Assembly (NCBI GenBank): GCA_024762925.1
Contig: JANTGM010000002.1
Location: 97,566 to 161,565, forward strand
Length of the DNA: 64,000 bases
Reading direction: 5' to 3'
Origin: Kofleriaceae bacterium
Lineage (GTDB): Bacteria; Myxococcota_A; Polyangia; Haliangiales; Haliangiaceae
The notes beneath the pieces were generated by a model. It was given only the letters and a program-made list of their open reading frames with translations. It made no database searches and was not told where the DNA came from. The position numbers were made by a program, and so were the translations under genes. Shown here one piece after another: positions 27,965-37,671 of the stretch. The first letter of the stretch is position 1. Each line of letters begins with the position of its first letter.

Positions 27965-28495
27965 ATGCAAGCCTTCGCACGGCTCCTACTCCTCCTCTCC
28001 GCCTCGGTATTTGCCGTGGCTTCAAGCTCTTCTGGCTCAAATGGGCCGCCTCCCAACTTTGGCGGCACCCCAGGCACAGCTCCAGCACCTCAGCCACCCG
28101 CATCGCAACCCATGGATCCCTCCATGGCCCATGGCTTGTGGAAGAGCAACTTTGGAGCCGTCAAGCTGGTGCCCAATTTGGCAGCAGGCAGCGACGTATT
28201 AGAGGGGGTGTGGCTCTATGAAAGAGATGGCCAGGAAGTGATTGGTTATTTCTCCGGAAAAGCGAATGGCAATGTGCTGAAGTTCAGCTGGGAAGAGCCG
28301 TCCAGTGGTGCGCCACTTCGGGGCACTGGCTACCTTGTCTTCGATCCGCAAGGGCAGTCGTTTACAGGGAGCTGGTGGACCACAAATCGCGACCGTGGCG
28401 GGGACTGGAATGGCTGGCGTGAGCAGGCCGCCGAAGCAGCACCTGTGCCAGAAGCGGCACCTGTGCCAGAAGCGGTTCCGAATCCTGACTACTAG
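27965..28495 (+). CDS. Secreted protein of unknown function with proline-rich linker
   Basis: The protein has 176 residues. A signal peptide (ARLLLLLSASVFAVAS) is followed by a Pro/Gly/Ser-rich linker (about 22-55), then a compact globular domain (about 60-150) with GVWLYERDGQEVIGYFSGK, LRGTGYLVFDPQGQSF and GSWWTTNRDRGGDWNGW. It ends in tandem APVPEA repeats. I do not recognise the family; the WLYERDG...GYLVFD pattern suggests an all-beta lipocalin-like or avidin-like small barrel, which is only an impression. Its TAG stop overlaps the first bases of a dispersed repeat element. It is divergent from the tRNA gene. Confidence 0.75.
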   Translation: MQAFARLLLLLSASVFAVASSSSGSNGPPPNFGGTPGTAPAPQPPASQPMDPSMAHGLWKSNFGAVKLVPNLAAGSDVLEGVWLYERDGQEVIGYFSGKANGNVLKFSWEEPSSGAPLRGTGYLVFDPQGQSFTGSWWTTNRDRGGDWNGWREQAAEAAPVPEAAPVPEAVPNPDY

Positions 28496-28637
28496 CGCGA
28501 TCCATGGACATTGATTCGTGATCGCGAAGTCAGCTCCGTTTGCTGGCGAAGCGGGAAGAGGGAGTTTGCTGGGGCAAGCGACCGAGGAACAACGAAGAAG
28601 ACTGGCAGAGCCAGTCTGTCCTATTCATGAATCGCGC
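28495..28637 (+). repeat. Dispersed inverted-repeat element, copy A
   Basis: The element is 143 bp, bounded by GCGCGATCCATGGA on the left and the complement of GCGCGATTCATGAA on the right (12 of 14 matching). The core from about 28557 contains GGGAGTTTGCTGGGGCAAGC, is almost identical to copies B (59896) and D (63874), and ends in the hairpin GACTGGC-AGA-GCCAGTC. It begins on the stop codon of the preceding gene (CTAG). The 167 bases after it, up to the rpoD stop, hold nothing recognisable. No transposase is encoded. Confidence 0.85.
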
Positions 28638-28804
28638 ACCAGAGCGTATCTCATACCCACTGGCCGAGTATGAGGCCCGAGCTGTAAGCAGGTCCAGGCA
28701 TAGTGGCTCTACGGCAAGGTTTCGCGACGCCGAGATGCGCCGCAGATCGGGACTCAGTCGACCGAAGAGGTTGTTAGCTACGCTCTAGTGCCAGGCCCGC
28801 CGGC

Positions 28805-30754
28805 CTAGGTTTCTACGAAGGCCTTCAGTCGCTTGGAGCGAGATGGGTGACGGAGTTTCCGGAGCGCCTTGGCCTCGATTTGGCGGATGCGCTCGCGCGT
28901 GACCTCAAAGTCTTGCCCAACCTCCTCAAGAGTGTGGTCGCTCTTTTCACCAATGCCAAAACGCATGCGCAGGACTTTCTCCTCACGAGGTGTGAGCGTG
29001 GAGAGCACTTTGCGTGTTTGGTCCGCAAGGTTGACCGAGATCACCGCTTCAGAAGGGGAGACAACGCTCTTGTCCTCAATGAAGTCGCCGAGGTGTGAGT
29101 CCTCCTCTTCACCAATCGGAGTTTCCAGAGAGATAGGTTCCTTGGCGATCTTGAGCACCTTGCGAACTTTGTCGAGCGGCAGCTCCATCCGCTCGGCGAT
29201 TTCTTCGGGGATGGGTTCTCGCCCAAGCTCCTGGACCAGGTAGCGTGATGTTCGAACCAGCTTGTTGATGGTTTCGATCATGTGCACCGGGATACGGATG
29301 GTGCGCGCTTGGTCGGCAATTGCTCGCGTGATGGCCTGGCGAATCCACCACGTGGCGTAGGTGGAGAACTTGTAGCCACGACGGTACTCGAACTTGTCGA
29401 CAGCCTTCATAAGACCGATGTTGCCCTCTTGAATTAGATCCAAGAACTGCAGGCCGCGATTGGTATATTTCTTAGCAATCGATACGACGAGCCTGAGGTT
29501 GGCTTCAACGAGTTCGCTCTTTGCCCGCTCGGCCATGAGCTCACCACGTGAGATTTCTTCGTAGGTGCTTCGAAGTTCGTTGATGTTGGAGTTTGTAGCC
29601 TCTTCAACGGCCTTAATCTCCGCTTGGGCTGTTTCGACAATGCCAACGATGTCTTCGTACTCGTCACGACTCATGCGGCGCCGCTTGAGGAAGCGTTCTG
29701 TTGCAGCCTCGTCGCCCCGAAGATCCTTAATCGTTTTGTTGATGTCCTTGGCCACCATCCCAGCGCGGCTCTCGCAATCGCGGATGCCCTTCTCGGCGGC
29801 GAAGATTTTGTGCACCTCGCCTTTGAGATTGGTGACGACCAATTCGACGGCGGCTTTGTTGAGACGTAGATCGCAGAGCTCGCTGAAGATGGTTGCCGCT
29901 AGTGTGGTGACCTCTTCGGCCAACTTCTTGCGCTTTGTCTCCGATAGACCTTTCTTGTTGGCAGCAGCGATGGTCTTCATCGACTCCTTCTGGAGTTTTT
30001 GAATGCGATCGATGACTCCCACAACTCGCTCAACGTGCCACTTTTCATCGAACTCGACGTCTTCCTCGTCAACGTCCTTCACCATTTGCTTCACGCGAAC
30101 TTCGCCGCGCTCAAGCCGCTCACCAATTGCAATGAGTTCATCGACGGCCACAGTGGACTTGAGGGCAGCCGCCAGCACCTGGCGCTCGCCTTCTTCGATG
30201 CGCTTTGCAATCTCAACTTCGCCTTCGCGCGTGAGCAGTGAGACCGAGCCCATCTTGCGCAGGTACATCCGCACAGGGTCGCTGCTGCGGGTATTTGACT
30301 CTTCCGTCTCTTCCTCGTCGGAGTCTTTGCCTTTGCCTTTGCTTTTGGTCTTGCCTTCGGAGGCCTCGGCCTTGGTGACTTTGGCGTTGTCAGCAGAATC
30401 GACAATCTCAATGCCCTCATCGGAAATTGAAGCCAGCCAAACATCGATTTCCTCGGGGGTGGTGACGTTGTCCGGCATGTGCCGGTTGACCTCATCGTAG
30501 GTCAGAAATCCTTTGGACTTGCCCAATTCAATGAGCTGTTGCTGGCGCTCGTCGAGCGGCGCCTTCTTGTCCTTCTTCTTGCCGCGGCTCTTCTTCGTCT
30601 TTGCCTCGGACTCAAGATCGCTATCTTGCTCATCAACCTCCTCGCCCGCCTTCTTAGCAGCAGCAGTCTTGGTAGATTTCTTAGATGTGCTACTCGTCTT
30701 CGATGAGCTAGTAGACTTACTCGACGTTTTTGACTTGCTCTTGCTTGTTGCCAT
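28805..30754 (-). CDS. rpoD: Primary RNA polymerase sigma factor RpoD (sigma-70)
   Basis: The protein has 649 residues. A Ser/Thr/Lys-rich, low-complexity N-terminus (about 1-70) precedes region 1.1 ([19 protein letters not shown]), region 1.2 ([21 protein letters not shown]) and a long non-conserved region. Regions 2.1-2.4 follow ([55 protein letters not shown]), then region 3 and region 4.2 ([19 protein letters not shown]). This is the housekeeping sigma factor. It lies directly downstream of dnaG with a 6-base gap, the classical macromolecular synthesis arrangement. Confidence 0.98.
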   Translation of the reverse strand: MATSKSKSKTSSKSTSSSKTSSTSKKSTKTAAAKKAGEEVDEQDSDLESEAKTKKSRGKKKDKKAPLDERQQQLIELGKSKGFLTYDEVNRHMPDNVTTPEEIDVWLASISDEGIEIVDSADNAKVTKAEASEGKTKSKGKGKDSDEEETEESNTRSSDPVRMYLRKMGSVSLLTREGEVEIAKRIEEGERQVLAAALKSTVAVDELIAIGERLERGEVRVKQMVKDVDEEDVEFDEKWHVERVVGVIDRIQKLQKESMKTIAAANKKGLSETKRKKLAEEVTTLAATIFSELCDLRLNKAAVELVVTNLKGEVHKIFAAEKGIRDCESRAGMVAKDINKTIKDLRGDEAATERFLKRRRMSRDEYEDIVGIVETAQAEIKAVEEATNSNINELRSTYEEISRGELMAERAKSELVEANLRLVVSIAKKYTNRGLQFLDLIQEGNIGLMKAVDKFEYRRGYKFSTYATWWIRQAITRAIADQARTIRIPVHMIETINKLVRTSRYLVQELGREPIPEEIAERMELPLDKVRKVLKIAKEPISLETPIGEEEDSHLGDFIEDKSVVSPSEAVISVNLADQTRKVLSTLTPREEKVLRMRFGIGEKSDHTLEEVGQDFEVTRERIRQIEAKALRKLRHPSRSKRLKAFVET

Positions 30755-30760
30755 AATTCT

Positions 30761-32560
30761 CTAGTCGACCTGTTTTCTAAGGAGCATGATTTCGCGGATT
30801 AGTTGGCGCTCGAGTTCCGTATCCCCGCGCCGGTTCGCCTCTTCGATTTGCTTTTGAAGCTTCGCCATCTCCCGCATTTGCTGGGCGTATTTGAGAGTGT
30901 TTGCCGCTTCCTCAAGGCAGTGGGAAGGGCTTGCGACGCCACTGAATGCGCCCGACAGCAGAGCCTTTGCAATGCCAGGGTCGTCGGTGACCGATAGCAT
31001 CGGCTTTCCTTCTTTGGCGGCGGTGTACATGTCTCTAAGTCTTGAATCAGTTAGATAAGAGAGGACGTCTTGGGTTTCTGCATCTGCAAGCAACTCAGGA
31101 AATTCAGCGAGGATACAAATGATATCAAGCTGTGGCTTTGGTGGCGGCCTCTTCGGTGCCATCTCCCGATTGTTATTGCCAATCTGCGACTGTGGATCCA
31201 TGTGTCGCTGTTGTGGGTTTTGGTGCGACCGTCTGGGTTCTCGTAGGTTTTGCAAGGCTCGACGCAGGCCCTGTCGCAAGGTTGCGTTCTCGACGCCAAG
31301 CGCCGTGGCAAGGGTTCCAACAGCAAAGTCACGTTGTGTTGGATCGGAAATACTTCTGAGGACTTGAGCCGCTTCGACCAGAGTTTTCGCGCGACCTTCC
31401 GCACTGCGGTCAGCCCGAACCCACACCTCGTGAATGAAGTATTCGATCGCAGGCTGAGCCCGGGAAAGCACTTGCTGTAGCGCCTCAGGACCCTCGCGGC
31501 CAATAAGGCTGTCCGGATCTTCTCCGTTGGGAAGGCTGGCGATTTTTACGGAAACATCCTGGGCCAAAAGGATTTGAAGTGCCTTTAGTGTTGCCGCTCG
31601 GCCTGCGCGATCACCATCGTAGAGAAGGATCGCCTGACCGACCAGGCGTTTGATGCGCAGAGCTTGGTCGTCGGTAAAGGCCGTTCCGAGTGGTGCAATG
31701 GTTTGCCGAAAGCCGTGTTCATGCAAACGAATCACATCGAAGTTGCCCTCGACCAAGATGCAGTGCTCGGCCTTTCGGAAGGCATCGCGCGCTTGGTAGA
31801 TGCCAAAGAGAAGCTTGGATTTCTTGTAGACCGCACTCTCAGGTGAGTTGACGTATTTGCCACCGGCCTTTTCTGCGGCCTCTCCTGTGGCAAGGGACCT
31901 TCCGGAAAATCCGACGATGTCGCCGCTGGTATTGGCAATGGGGCAGACAAGTCGATCTCGGAAAAAGTCGTAGTAGCGATTGCTCTTGTTTCGCTTGAGT
32001 AGGCCGAGCCGCTCGGCGACTTGCAGGTCGACACCACGGGCTTGCAAAAAGTCGGTCAACAGCTGCCACTTTTCTGGAACGTAACCAAGTTGAAACGCCT
32101 CCACCTGCTCTTGACCAATGCCCCGCTCCTTGAGGTACTTGCGGCCCTTCTCACCGTCGGCACCGGCAAGCTGCCCTCGGAAAAACTCTGTAGCGAGCTT
32201 GTTGACCTCAAGCATTTGGCTCTTCTCGCTTCGACGCTGAGCGGTCTGTTCCGACGACGCTCCTGTCTCCGGAATCATGATGCCGAGTTGGCCTGCCAGG
32301 GATTCTGCCGCCTCCACAAAACTCTTGCCCTCGTATTCCATGACGAAGCTAAAGACGTCGCCTTTTTGCTGGCAGCCGAAGCAGTAGTAGAAGCCCTTGT
32401 CGCCGTTGACGCTAAAGGATGGTGACTTCTCTTGGTGAAAGGGGCACAGCCCCTTGTGATTTGTGCCCGCCTTCTTGAGCTCGACGTGCTGGCCAATCAC
32501 CGCGACGATGTCCGCACGTTCGCGGATCTCTGAGATCGTCTCGTCGGGGATGAGGCCCAT
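30761..32560 (-). CDS. dnaG: DNA primase
   Basis: The protein has 599 residues. The N-terminal CHC2 zinc ribbon has Cys39, His42, Cys60 and Cys63 (CPFH and CFGC). The catalytic core includes YLKERGIGQEQVEAFQLGY, and the TOPRIM acidic motif ILVEGNFDVIRLH with DGDRAGRAA. The C-terminal helicase-binding domain starts near residue 460. It makes RNA primers at the replication fork. It is followed by rpoD in the same operon. The ATG at 32560 fits the family N-terminus exactly. Confidence 0.98.
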   Translation of the reverse strand: MGLIPDETISEIRERADIVAVIGQHVELKKAGTNHKGLCPFHQEKSPSFSVNGDKGFYYCFGCQQKGDVFSFVMEYEGKSFVEAAESLAGQLGIMIPETGASSEQTAQRRSEKSQMLEVNKLATEFFRGQLAGADGEKGRKYLKERGIGQEQVEAFQLGYVPEKWQLLTDFLQARGVDLQVAERLGLLKRNKSNRYYDFFRDRLVCPIANTSGDIVGFSGRSLATGEAAEKAGGKYVNSPESAVYKKSKLLFGIYQARDAFRKAEHCILVEGNFDVIRLHEHGFRQTIAPLGTAFTDDQALRIKRLVGQAILLYDGDRAGRAATLKALQILLAQDVSVKIASLPNGEDPDSLIGREGPEALQQVLSRAQPAIEYFIHEVWVRADRSAEGRAKTLVEAAQVLRSISDPTQRDFAVGTLATALGVENATLRQGLRRALQNLREPRRSHQNPQQRHMDPQSQIGNNNREMAPKRPPPKPQLDIICILAEFPELLADAETQDVLSYLTDSRLRDMYTAAKEGKPMLSVTDDPGIAKALLSGAFSGVASPSHCLEEAANTLKYAQQMREMAKLQKQIEEANRRGDTELERQLIREIMLLRKQVD

Positions 32561-32672
32561 GGCTATAGCGTACTAAACATGCAGGGCCTAGCGCTGTGCG
32601 GCCTGCAATCCCGCCATCACGTTCGGCGCAATGGGGGGCGATCGAAACCAGGGCGATGCTTAGTCGTGATGC

Positions 32673-32849
32673 CTAGAGGCCCGCACTGGCTGAGAATGCG
32701 TAGATCACCAGAAAGGCACTTGCGATCACACAGGCGGCAAGGGTGTATTGCACAGCTCGTGTGACCTGCTCTTGCGAGGCGGCACCGTGAGACACCTCGC
32801 CAACATCGTGTCGGTGGCGTTTGTCGCTATCAGACTCGTGACTGCTCAC
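32673..32849 (-). CDS. Putative small membrane protein, 58 residues
   Basis: A short frame starts at a GTG (32849) with GGGAG 9 bases upstream and ends with TAG at 32673. The product has a polar, His/Ser/Asp-rich N-terminus (SSHESDSDKRHRHD) and one clear transmembrane helix at the C-terminus (YTLAACVIASAFLVIYAF). It begins 39 bases after the stop of the upstream gene on the same strand; the reading frame is the same and stays open back to that TGA. This resembles small single-pass proteins such as cytochrome-assembly or secretion accessory peptides, but no family is assigned. Expression is unproven. Confidence 0.5.
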   Translation of the reverse strand: MSSHESDSDKRHRHDVGEVSHGAASQEQVTRAVQYTLAACVIASAFLVIYAFSASAGL

Positions 32850-32888
32850 ACCGCAAAGCTCCCAAAGCCAGCGGCGGCGGTCAAGCGA

Positions 32889-34016
32889 TCAGCGGCCCGC
32901 GTTGCGAATGAGCCGTGTTAGGCAGGCCGAAACGCTTCGTGCCAACTCCCCAAGAGTACCGGCGTGTTCGGCAGGAATTGGTCCATTGCTCTGCACATAG
33001 AGCATGCAAGTTAATTTGCCATCAACTTCAACAGGCAAGATTGCGATCTCTCGCGGCGGTGGCCCAAAGTAGTGCCAGAGCCGCTGATCGATGCTCGCCG
33101 GCGCCTCGGGAAACCCGAAGAAGGAGTCGTTGCTTACGCAGGGCGCTTGCAGCATTGATGGGGCGTCAAGCGGAATGGCGAGTGCGTCGATCGCCTTATC
33201 AGGGGCGTTGCGAACAAACCCTTTCCATCCAATCAAGACGTCTTCGCGAACTACCAACAACATCGCAGCGGAGAAGACTTCATCAAAACCATTCTCAAGT
33301 TGATAACTCACAAGATCGGACATGCGTGAGCGGCTGTTGGCTTGGCGCACAGCTCGCATCAACGTCTCCGGATCGTTGAGGTTGATGCGAATGGCGCTCT
33401 CACCACTCAATGGAACGGCAATGCGTTTCACGGCAATGCGGGCAAGGGCACTCGGGTCGGATATCTCCTCTGATTCCGATAGGGTATGAACATAGCCTCG
33501 GCGCTCAGATCCTTCCTCTTCTTCGATGAACTCTCCATCCTCGCTCTTGGCTCGATGGTCGATGCGCTTGAAGCGATTGACGCGCTCGATTCCATAGACT
33601 TGCTCAAGCCAGTAGAGCAGCCGCATCTCGGGAGCGATGGCTTGCACGATTTCCGCATCGAAGATTGCCTGCAACTCGGCGAGGACATCGGGAATGAACG
33701 GATCCGATGTGGCAATCGCAACGTGGGCCCCACCTGGACCCGTTCGTCCCAGTGGAACCGCATGCCAGCTCGCAGCCAGTTCCGGGCCGAGTTGGGCAGC
33801 CAATGTACGATCGATCTGATCGTAGTGCGCTTCGAGGGCGGGCGAAATCTGATGCTGCCTTCCGAGGCCGTGAGCAAGTTGCTCCATCGAAAGACAGTCG
33901 AGCTCAACAAGGTTGGAGCCGAGGCGACCGCCGTGAATGATTTGTCGGCTCAGCGCTTTTTGCACCTGTTCTGGAGTCACATCCCCAGTTCCAACCAAGA
34001 GCTCACCAAGCCGCAT
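32889..34016 (-). CDS. Protein with GspE N-terminal-like domain, no ATPase domain
   Basis: From the ATG at 34016 the protein has 375 residues; the open frame reaches 34163, but the conserved domain starts at MRLGELLVGTGDVTPEQVQ. This N-terminus (LGELL, then LGSNLVELDCLSMEQLAHGLGRQ) matches the type II secretion GspE / PilB N-terminal (MshEN-like) fold, which in other proteins can bind c-di-GMP. An acidic linker (EDGEFIEEEEGSE) follows, then a C-terminal domain of about 200 residues reminiscent of a GAF-like sensor (FSAAMLLVVREDVLIGWKGF). No Walker motifs are present, so this is not a secretion ATPase. A regulatory role is inference. Confidence 0.75.
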   Translation of the reverse strand: MRLGELLVGTGDVTPEQVQKALSRQIIHGGRLGSNLVELDCLSMEQLAHGLGRQHQISPALEAHYDQIDRTLAAQLGPELAASWHAVPLGRTGPGGAHVAIATSDPFIPDVLAELQAIFDAEIVQAIAPEMRLLYWLEQVYGIERVNRFKRIDHRAKSEDGEFIEEEEGSERRGYVHTLSESEEISDPSALARIAVKRIAVPLSGESAIRINLNDPETLMRAVRQANSRSRMSDLVSYQLENGFDEVFSAAMLLVVREDVLIGWKGFVRNAPDKAIDALAIPLDAPSMLQAPCVSNDSFFGFPEAPASIDQRLWHYFGPPPREIAILPVEVDGKLTCMLYVQSNGPIPAEHAGTLGELARSVSACLTRLIRNAGR

Positions 34017-34035
34017 CCCGACGATAATATTATCA

Positions 34036-34070
34036 GAAAAACGTGAACCCCTCCGACTGGCTCGAAGGGG
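34036..34070 (-). terminator. Rho-independent-like terminator after fbaB
   Basis: On the minus strand CCCCTTCGA and TCGGAGGGG form a 9-base stem with loop GCCAG, followed after a few bases by GTTTTTC. It sits about 30 bases beyond the fbaB stop and just before the start of the next gene. Confidence 0.6.
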
Positions 34071-34098
34071 CCCAGGTGATCCGATGTGGACGAGCTGG

Positions 34099-35169
34099 TT
34101 AGGCGATGGAGATATCGTCGCAGAGGTAGACGTCTTGAATGGCATTGAGCAGCGCAACGCCATCGGCCATGGGTTTTTGGAACGCCTTGCGCCCGCTGAT
34201 GAGTCCCATGCCTCCTGCGCGCTTATTGATCACCGCCGTCGAGACGGCATCCTGCAAGTCATTATCGCCCGAAGCGCCACCACTGTTAATGAGACCTGCG
34301 CGGCCCATGTAACAGTTTGCCACTTGGTATCGCGTAAGATCGATCGGATGTGGGCTGGACAGCTCGCTGTACACCTTCTCGTGCGTTTTACCGAATCCTT
34401 TGAGCTCTGGATCGATATAGCCACCGTTGCCCGTGGGGAGTTTCTGCTTGATGATATCCGCTTGGATTGTGACGCCAAGGTGGTTTGCTTGGCCGGTGAG
34501 GTCTGCGGATGTTGCGTGGTCCGCCGTGCTAGTCTTGAACGCTGCGTTCCGCACGTAGCACCAAAGAACCGTGAACATACCAAGCTCGTGAGCTCGAGAA
34601 AACGCCTCGGAGACTTCGAGAAGCTGGCGACGCGAGTCAGGCGAACCCCAATACACTGTGGCGCCAACTGAGATTGCACCCATTTCAAACGCCTGCTCAA
34701 CCGAAGCGTACATCGTCTGGTCGTGTTGATTTGGGTAGGAAAGAAGCTCGTTGTGGTTGAGCTTCACCATGAAGGGAATCTTGTGTGCGTATTTTCGAGC
34801 AACCATGCCCAGGACGCCAAGTGTTGAGGCGACTGCACTGCAGCCACCCTCGATTGCCAGCTCAACGATGCTCTCGGGATCGAACATCGCGATGTTTGGC
34901 GCGAACGATGCGGCCGCAGAGTGCTCGATGCCTTGGTCGACGGGAAGGATGGAGATGTAGCCTGTGCCGGCAAGGCGACCGGTGTTGTACATGCGCTGCA
35001 TGTTGCCAAGGACCGGAGTTGGGCGATCCGACTGCATGAAGATTCGCTCCACGAAGTCGCTGCCTGGGAGGTGCAGCCGCGATGCGGGAATCGTCTGGCA
35101 TTTGTGCTCAAGGAGCGATGCTCCTTTATCGCCGAGAATGCTCTGAATCTTGCTGAATTCGGTGCTCAT
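34099..35169 (-). CDS. fbaB: Class I fructose-bisphosphate aldolase, FbaB (DhnA) type
   Basis: The protein has 356 residues from the ATG at 35169, preceded by GGAGGAG; the open frame extends upstream without similarity. It matches E. coli FbaB closely along its length: [57 protein letters not shown] and ADIIKQKLP, which should contain the Schiff-base Lys. The C-terminus [16 protein letters not shown] and [19 protein letters not shown] is equally conserved. It cleaves or forms fructose 1,6-bisphosphate in glycolysis or gluconeogenesis. Single gene with its own terminator. Confidence 0.97.
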   Translation of the reverse strand: MSTEFSKIQSILGDKGASLLEHKCQTIPASRLHLPGSDFVERIFMQSDRPTPVLGNMQRMYNTGRLAGTGYISILPVDQGIEHSAAASFAPNIAMFDPESIVELAIEGGCSAVASTLGVLGMVARKYAHKIPFMVKLNHNELLSYPNQHDQTMYASVEQAFEMGAISVGATVYWGSPDSRRQLLEVSEAFSRAHELGMFTVLWCYVRNAAFKTSTADHATSADLTGQANHLGVTIQADIIKQKLPTGNGGYIDPELKGFGKTHEKVYSELSSPHPIDLTRYQVANCYMGRAGLINSGGASGDNDLQDAVSTAVINKRAGGMGLISGRKAFQKPMADGVALLNAIQDVYLCDDISIA

Positions 35170-35314
35170 GGTGCGAGTCTCCTCCGCTTTGCGGGCAGGT
35201 GCAAGCGCTCCAAGCATTTCGGCGAAGCCTAGATCGTTGTAAAAGAGGTGGGCGCTCAGGGCGGCGTGTGCTGCAATTTTCAACGACGCAAGTTCGCACG
35301 GCGCTCCCTTCTTC

Positions 35315-36037
35315 ATGCCACGAGAAATGAAACAAGCCTTGACGCTGTTTGTCGCCTCGACAGCACTCGTGGCGATTCTCGGGCTCATTGCGCAGGGCGT
35401 TGCCTTTGTCAACGCCAACCTCGGAGCGCTGGTTGCGATCGTCTTTTTGTATTTGACGGTCTTTGTTGCGAATCGCCGCGGGGAAGACCTCGTGGACTTT
35501 GGTTTTATCACCGCGCCACGTCTGCGATCGGTCATCATCGCCTCCACCTACATTGCTGTGTTCTTTCCCATCTTCATGGTGGGCTTTGTTGTGTTCTACG
35601 ACATTGCATGTGCCAAGGGGTCAGCGATTGCCGCACTCGCTCCACCCGGATTGTGCTTTGGCTATGACGGATGGTCCGATGCGCACTGGCCGAGTCTTGG
35701 CCTGGCGACGCTAGAGCTCGCCTTTGTGCAAGTTGTGGTGGTGGCGCTGCCCGAAGAACTCTTTTTTCGCGGGCTCATTCACGAGTTGTGTGAGCGAGCC
35801 TTGCCGCCAAAGCGCCGTGTTCTCGGTGGTGGCTTGGGGTGGGCGCTCGTGATCTCCTCTGCGCTCTTTGCACTGGGACATCTCGCAGTTACGTTTGACG
35901 CCAGGCGCCTTGCTGTTTTCTTTCCCGGCTTGGTTTTTGGGTGGATGCGGTCGGCAACCGGATCGATACTCGCCGGTACCATTGCCCACGCTGCAAGTAA
36001 TCTATTCATTCACATTCTTCAGAAGGTGTTTTTCTGA
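35315..36037 (+). CDS. CPBP family intramembrane glutamic endopeptidase (CAAX-type)
   Basis: The protein has 240 residues and six to eight hydrophobic segments. The catalytic signature is [13 protein letters not shown] (E-E-x3-R motif), followed by [14 protein letters not shown] (His motif) and [16 protein letters not shown] (final His/Asn motif). These are the three Abi/CPBP motifs. Members cleave prenylated or other substrates in the membrane, or act in bacteriocin self-immunity; the target here is unknown. The start ATG has no clear ribosome site, and an ATG at 35327 is an alternative. Divergent from fbaB, same direction as the HAD gene 24 bases downstream. Confidence 0.87.
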   Translation: MPREMKQALTLFVASTALVAILGLIAQGVAFVNANLGALVAIVFLYLTVFVANRRGEDLVDFGFITAPRLRSVIIASTYIAVFFPIFMVGFVVFYDIACAKGSAIAALAPPGLCFGYDGWSDAHWPSLGLATLELAFVQVVVVALPEELFFRGLIHELCERALPPKRRVLGGGLGWALVISSALFALGHLAVTFDARRLAVFFPGLVFGWMRSATGSILAGTIAHAASNLFIHILQKVFF

Positions 36038-36061
36038 GTTCCGATTCCACCGAGGCACAAA

Positions 36062-36712
36062 ATGCGCGCTGCTTTTTTCGATATGGACCGAACAATTCTG
36101 AGCGAGAACTCAGGCAAGAGTTGGTTGCGGTTTCAATACCAGCGCGGAGAAATTGGTGTGGGCTACATGGCCCGAGCGGTGTACTGGCAAATGCTCTACC
36201 GTATGGCCGTCTTGGATATGGCTAGCTTGGCCGAGAAGCTTGTGGCCGACGCCAAAGGCGACCTTGAGAGTGACATGATTGCCAAGTGCAAGATTTGGCT
36301 GGACGAGGACCTTGCCCAAACGATTTCGCCACCCGCAGTGGAGCAAATCAAAGCGCACAAAGAAGCCGGTGATGTTGTCGTGATGATCACCGGTTCGAGT
36401 CAGTTTGCCGCGTACCCCATTGCAGAGTTGGTTGGCATTGAGCACGTGCTCTGTTCGCAGCTTGAAGTTGTGGATGGCATTTTTACTGGCAAGCTCTCGA
36501 ACATGTGCTTTGGCGAACACAAAGTAGGGCTTGCCGAGAGCTTTGCGGCCGAGCATGGCGTCGATCTTTCCAGCAGCATCTTTTATACCGATAGCTACAA
36601 TGACCTGCCGCTGCTCAACAGAGTCGGCGAAGGCGTTGCTGTGAATGCTGATGCGCGACTCTTGCGACAGGCGCGAAAACGCGGATGGCGCGTCGAAAAC
36701 TGGGCTGACTAG
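36062..36712 (+). CDS. HAD-IB family phosphatase (phosphoserine-phosphatase-like)
   Basis: The protein has 216 residues. HAD motif I is FFDMDRTIL (nucleophile and acid Asp), motif II MITGSSQFA, motif III includes GKLSNMCFGEHKVG with the Lys, and motif IV is YTDSYNDLPLLN. The length and the motif spacing match the HAD-IB / TIGR01490 group, which includes SerB-like and lipid or sugar phosphate phosphatases. The substrate cannot be deduced; absence of an ACT domain argues against classic SerB. The TAG stop is followed by CGC, a recurrent feature in this window. Confidence 0.9.
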   Translation: MRAAFFDMDRTILSENSGKSWLRFQYQRGEIGVGYMARAVYWQMLYRMAVLDMASLAEKLVADAKGDLESDMIAKCKIWLDEDLAQTISPPAVEQIKAHKEAGDVVVMITGSSQFAAYPIAELVGIEHVLCSQLEVVDGIFTGKLSNMCFGEHKVGLAESFAAEHGVDLSSSIFYTDSYNDLPLLNRVGEGVAVNADARLLRQARKRGWRVENWAD

Positions 36713-36825
36713 CGCAAGTCGGCGGCACAAGCCGATATCGTCATTGGGCCTTGGTATTTTCCCAACAGGCACAAAACGGGGCGAACGTGTTTGGCACGAG
36801 TTTCCAAGTAACGTAGGTTTGGTTC

Positions 36826-37668
36826 ATGGATGTAGCCACAAGCCCCGCGGTTCTTCGCCTCATTGAACTTGCTCTCGAGGAGGACTTGGGGCGGGGTGAT
36901 GTCACAACCGAAGTCCTCGGCGTCGATACCGGCGAGCTTTCCGCAACGATCGTAGCTCGCGAGTCGTTGGTGGTCTTTGGTCTGAGTGTGGCCGCGGTGG
37001 TGTTCCAACGCGTGGATCCAGCGGTTCAGATTGAGCTTGTGCAACCAGATGGCGAGCTTCTCGAACCAGGGCAGGGCGCGTTGCGAGCTACAGGGCGAGC
37101 CTCGTCGATCTTGACCGCCGAACGTACCGCCCTCAATTTCGTTCAGCGACTCTCAGGCGTGGCGACCATGGCGAGCCGTTTCGCCGCCGAGGTTAAGGGC
37201 ACCAACGCGCGAGTTGTAGACACCCGCAAAACCACTCCTGGCTACCGAATTCTTGAGAAGGCGGCCGTTCGAGCCGGAGGCTGCCACAATCATCGTGCCG
37301 ACTTGGGGTCGGGCATCCTAATTAAGGACAACCATATTGTCGCCTGTGGGTCAGTTACCGAGGCGGTGAAGCGCGCCCTGGCAAACAGTCCCCATGGCTT
37401 GCGAGTCGAAATCGAAGTTGACACGGATGCACAACTCGACGAAGCGATTGCTGCTGGTGCTCATATTGTCCTTCTCGACAACATGAGTGTTGCCGAGGTT
37501 GAGGTCGCCGCAAAGAAGGCACAGGCGGCCGGCCTTCTCGTTGAAGTCTCGGGTGGCATCACACTGGAAACTGTTGGCAGCTACGCGCGCGCTGGTGCCG
37601 ATATCATTTCATCGGGCGCCATCACGCACTCCGCTCCCGCTGTCGACCTTGGTCTCGACATTCGCTAG
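36826..37668 (+). CDS. nadC: Nicotinate-nucleotide pyrophosphorylase (carboxylating)
   Basis: The protein has 280 residues, normal for NadC. Motifs: [14 protein letters not shown] at the N-terminus, [59 protein letters not shown] and [21 protein letters not shown]. It converts quinolinate and PRPP to nicotinate mononucleotide in de novo NAD synthesis. The companion genes nadA and nadB are not in the window. birA follows 3 bases later, so the two are co-transcribed. Confidence 0.97.
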   Translation: MDVATSPAVLRLIELALEEDLGRGDVTTEVLGVDTGELSATIVARESLVVFGLSVAAVVFQRVDPAVQIELVQPDGELLEPGQGALRATGRASSILTAERTALNFVQRLSGVATMASRFAAEVKGTNARVVDTRKTTPGYRILEKAAVRAGGCHNHRADLGSGILIKDNHIVACGSVTEAVKRALANSPHGLRVEIEVDTDAQLDEAIAAGAHIVLLDNMSVAEVEVAAKKAQAAGLLVEVSGGITLETVGSYARAGADIISSGAITHSAPAVDLGLDIR

Positions 37669-37671
37669 CTC

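Noticed and set aside
28540..28788. ORF of 82 codons after the secreted protein gene
   Set aside because: Largely repeat copy A read in a different frame; no ribosome site, no family features.
36788..36805. TGGCACGAGTTTCC before nadC as a sigma-54 promoter
   Set aside because: The -12 element TTGC is missing at the required spacing.
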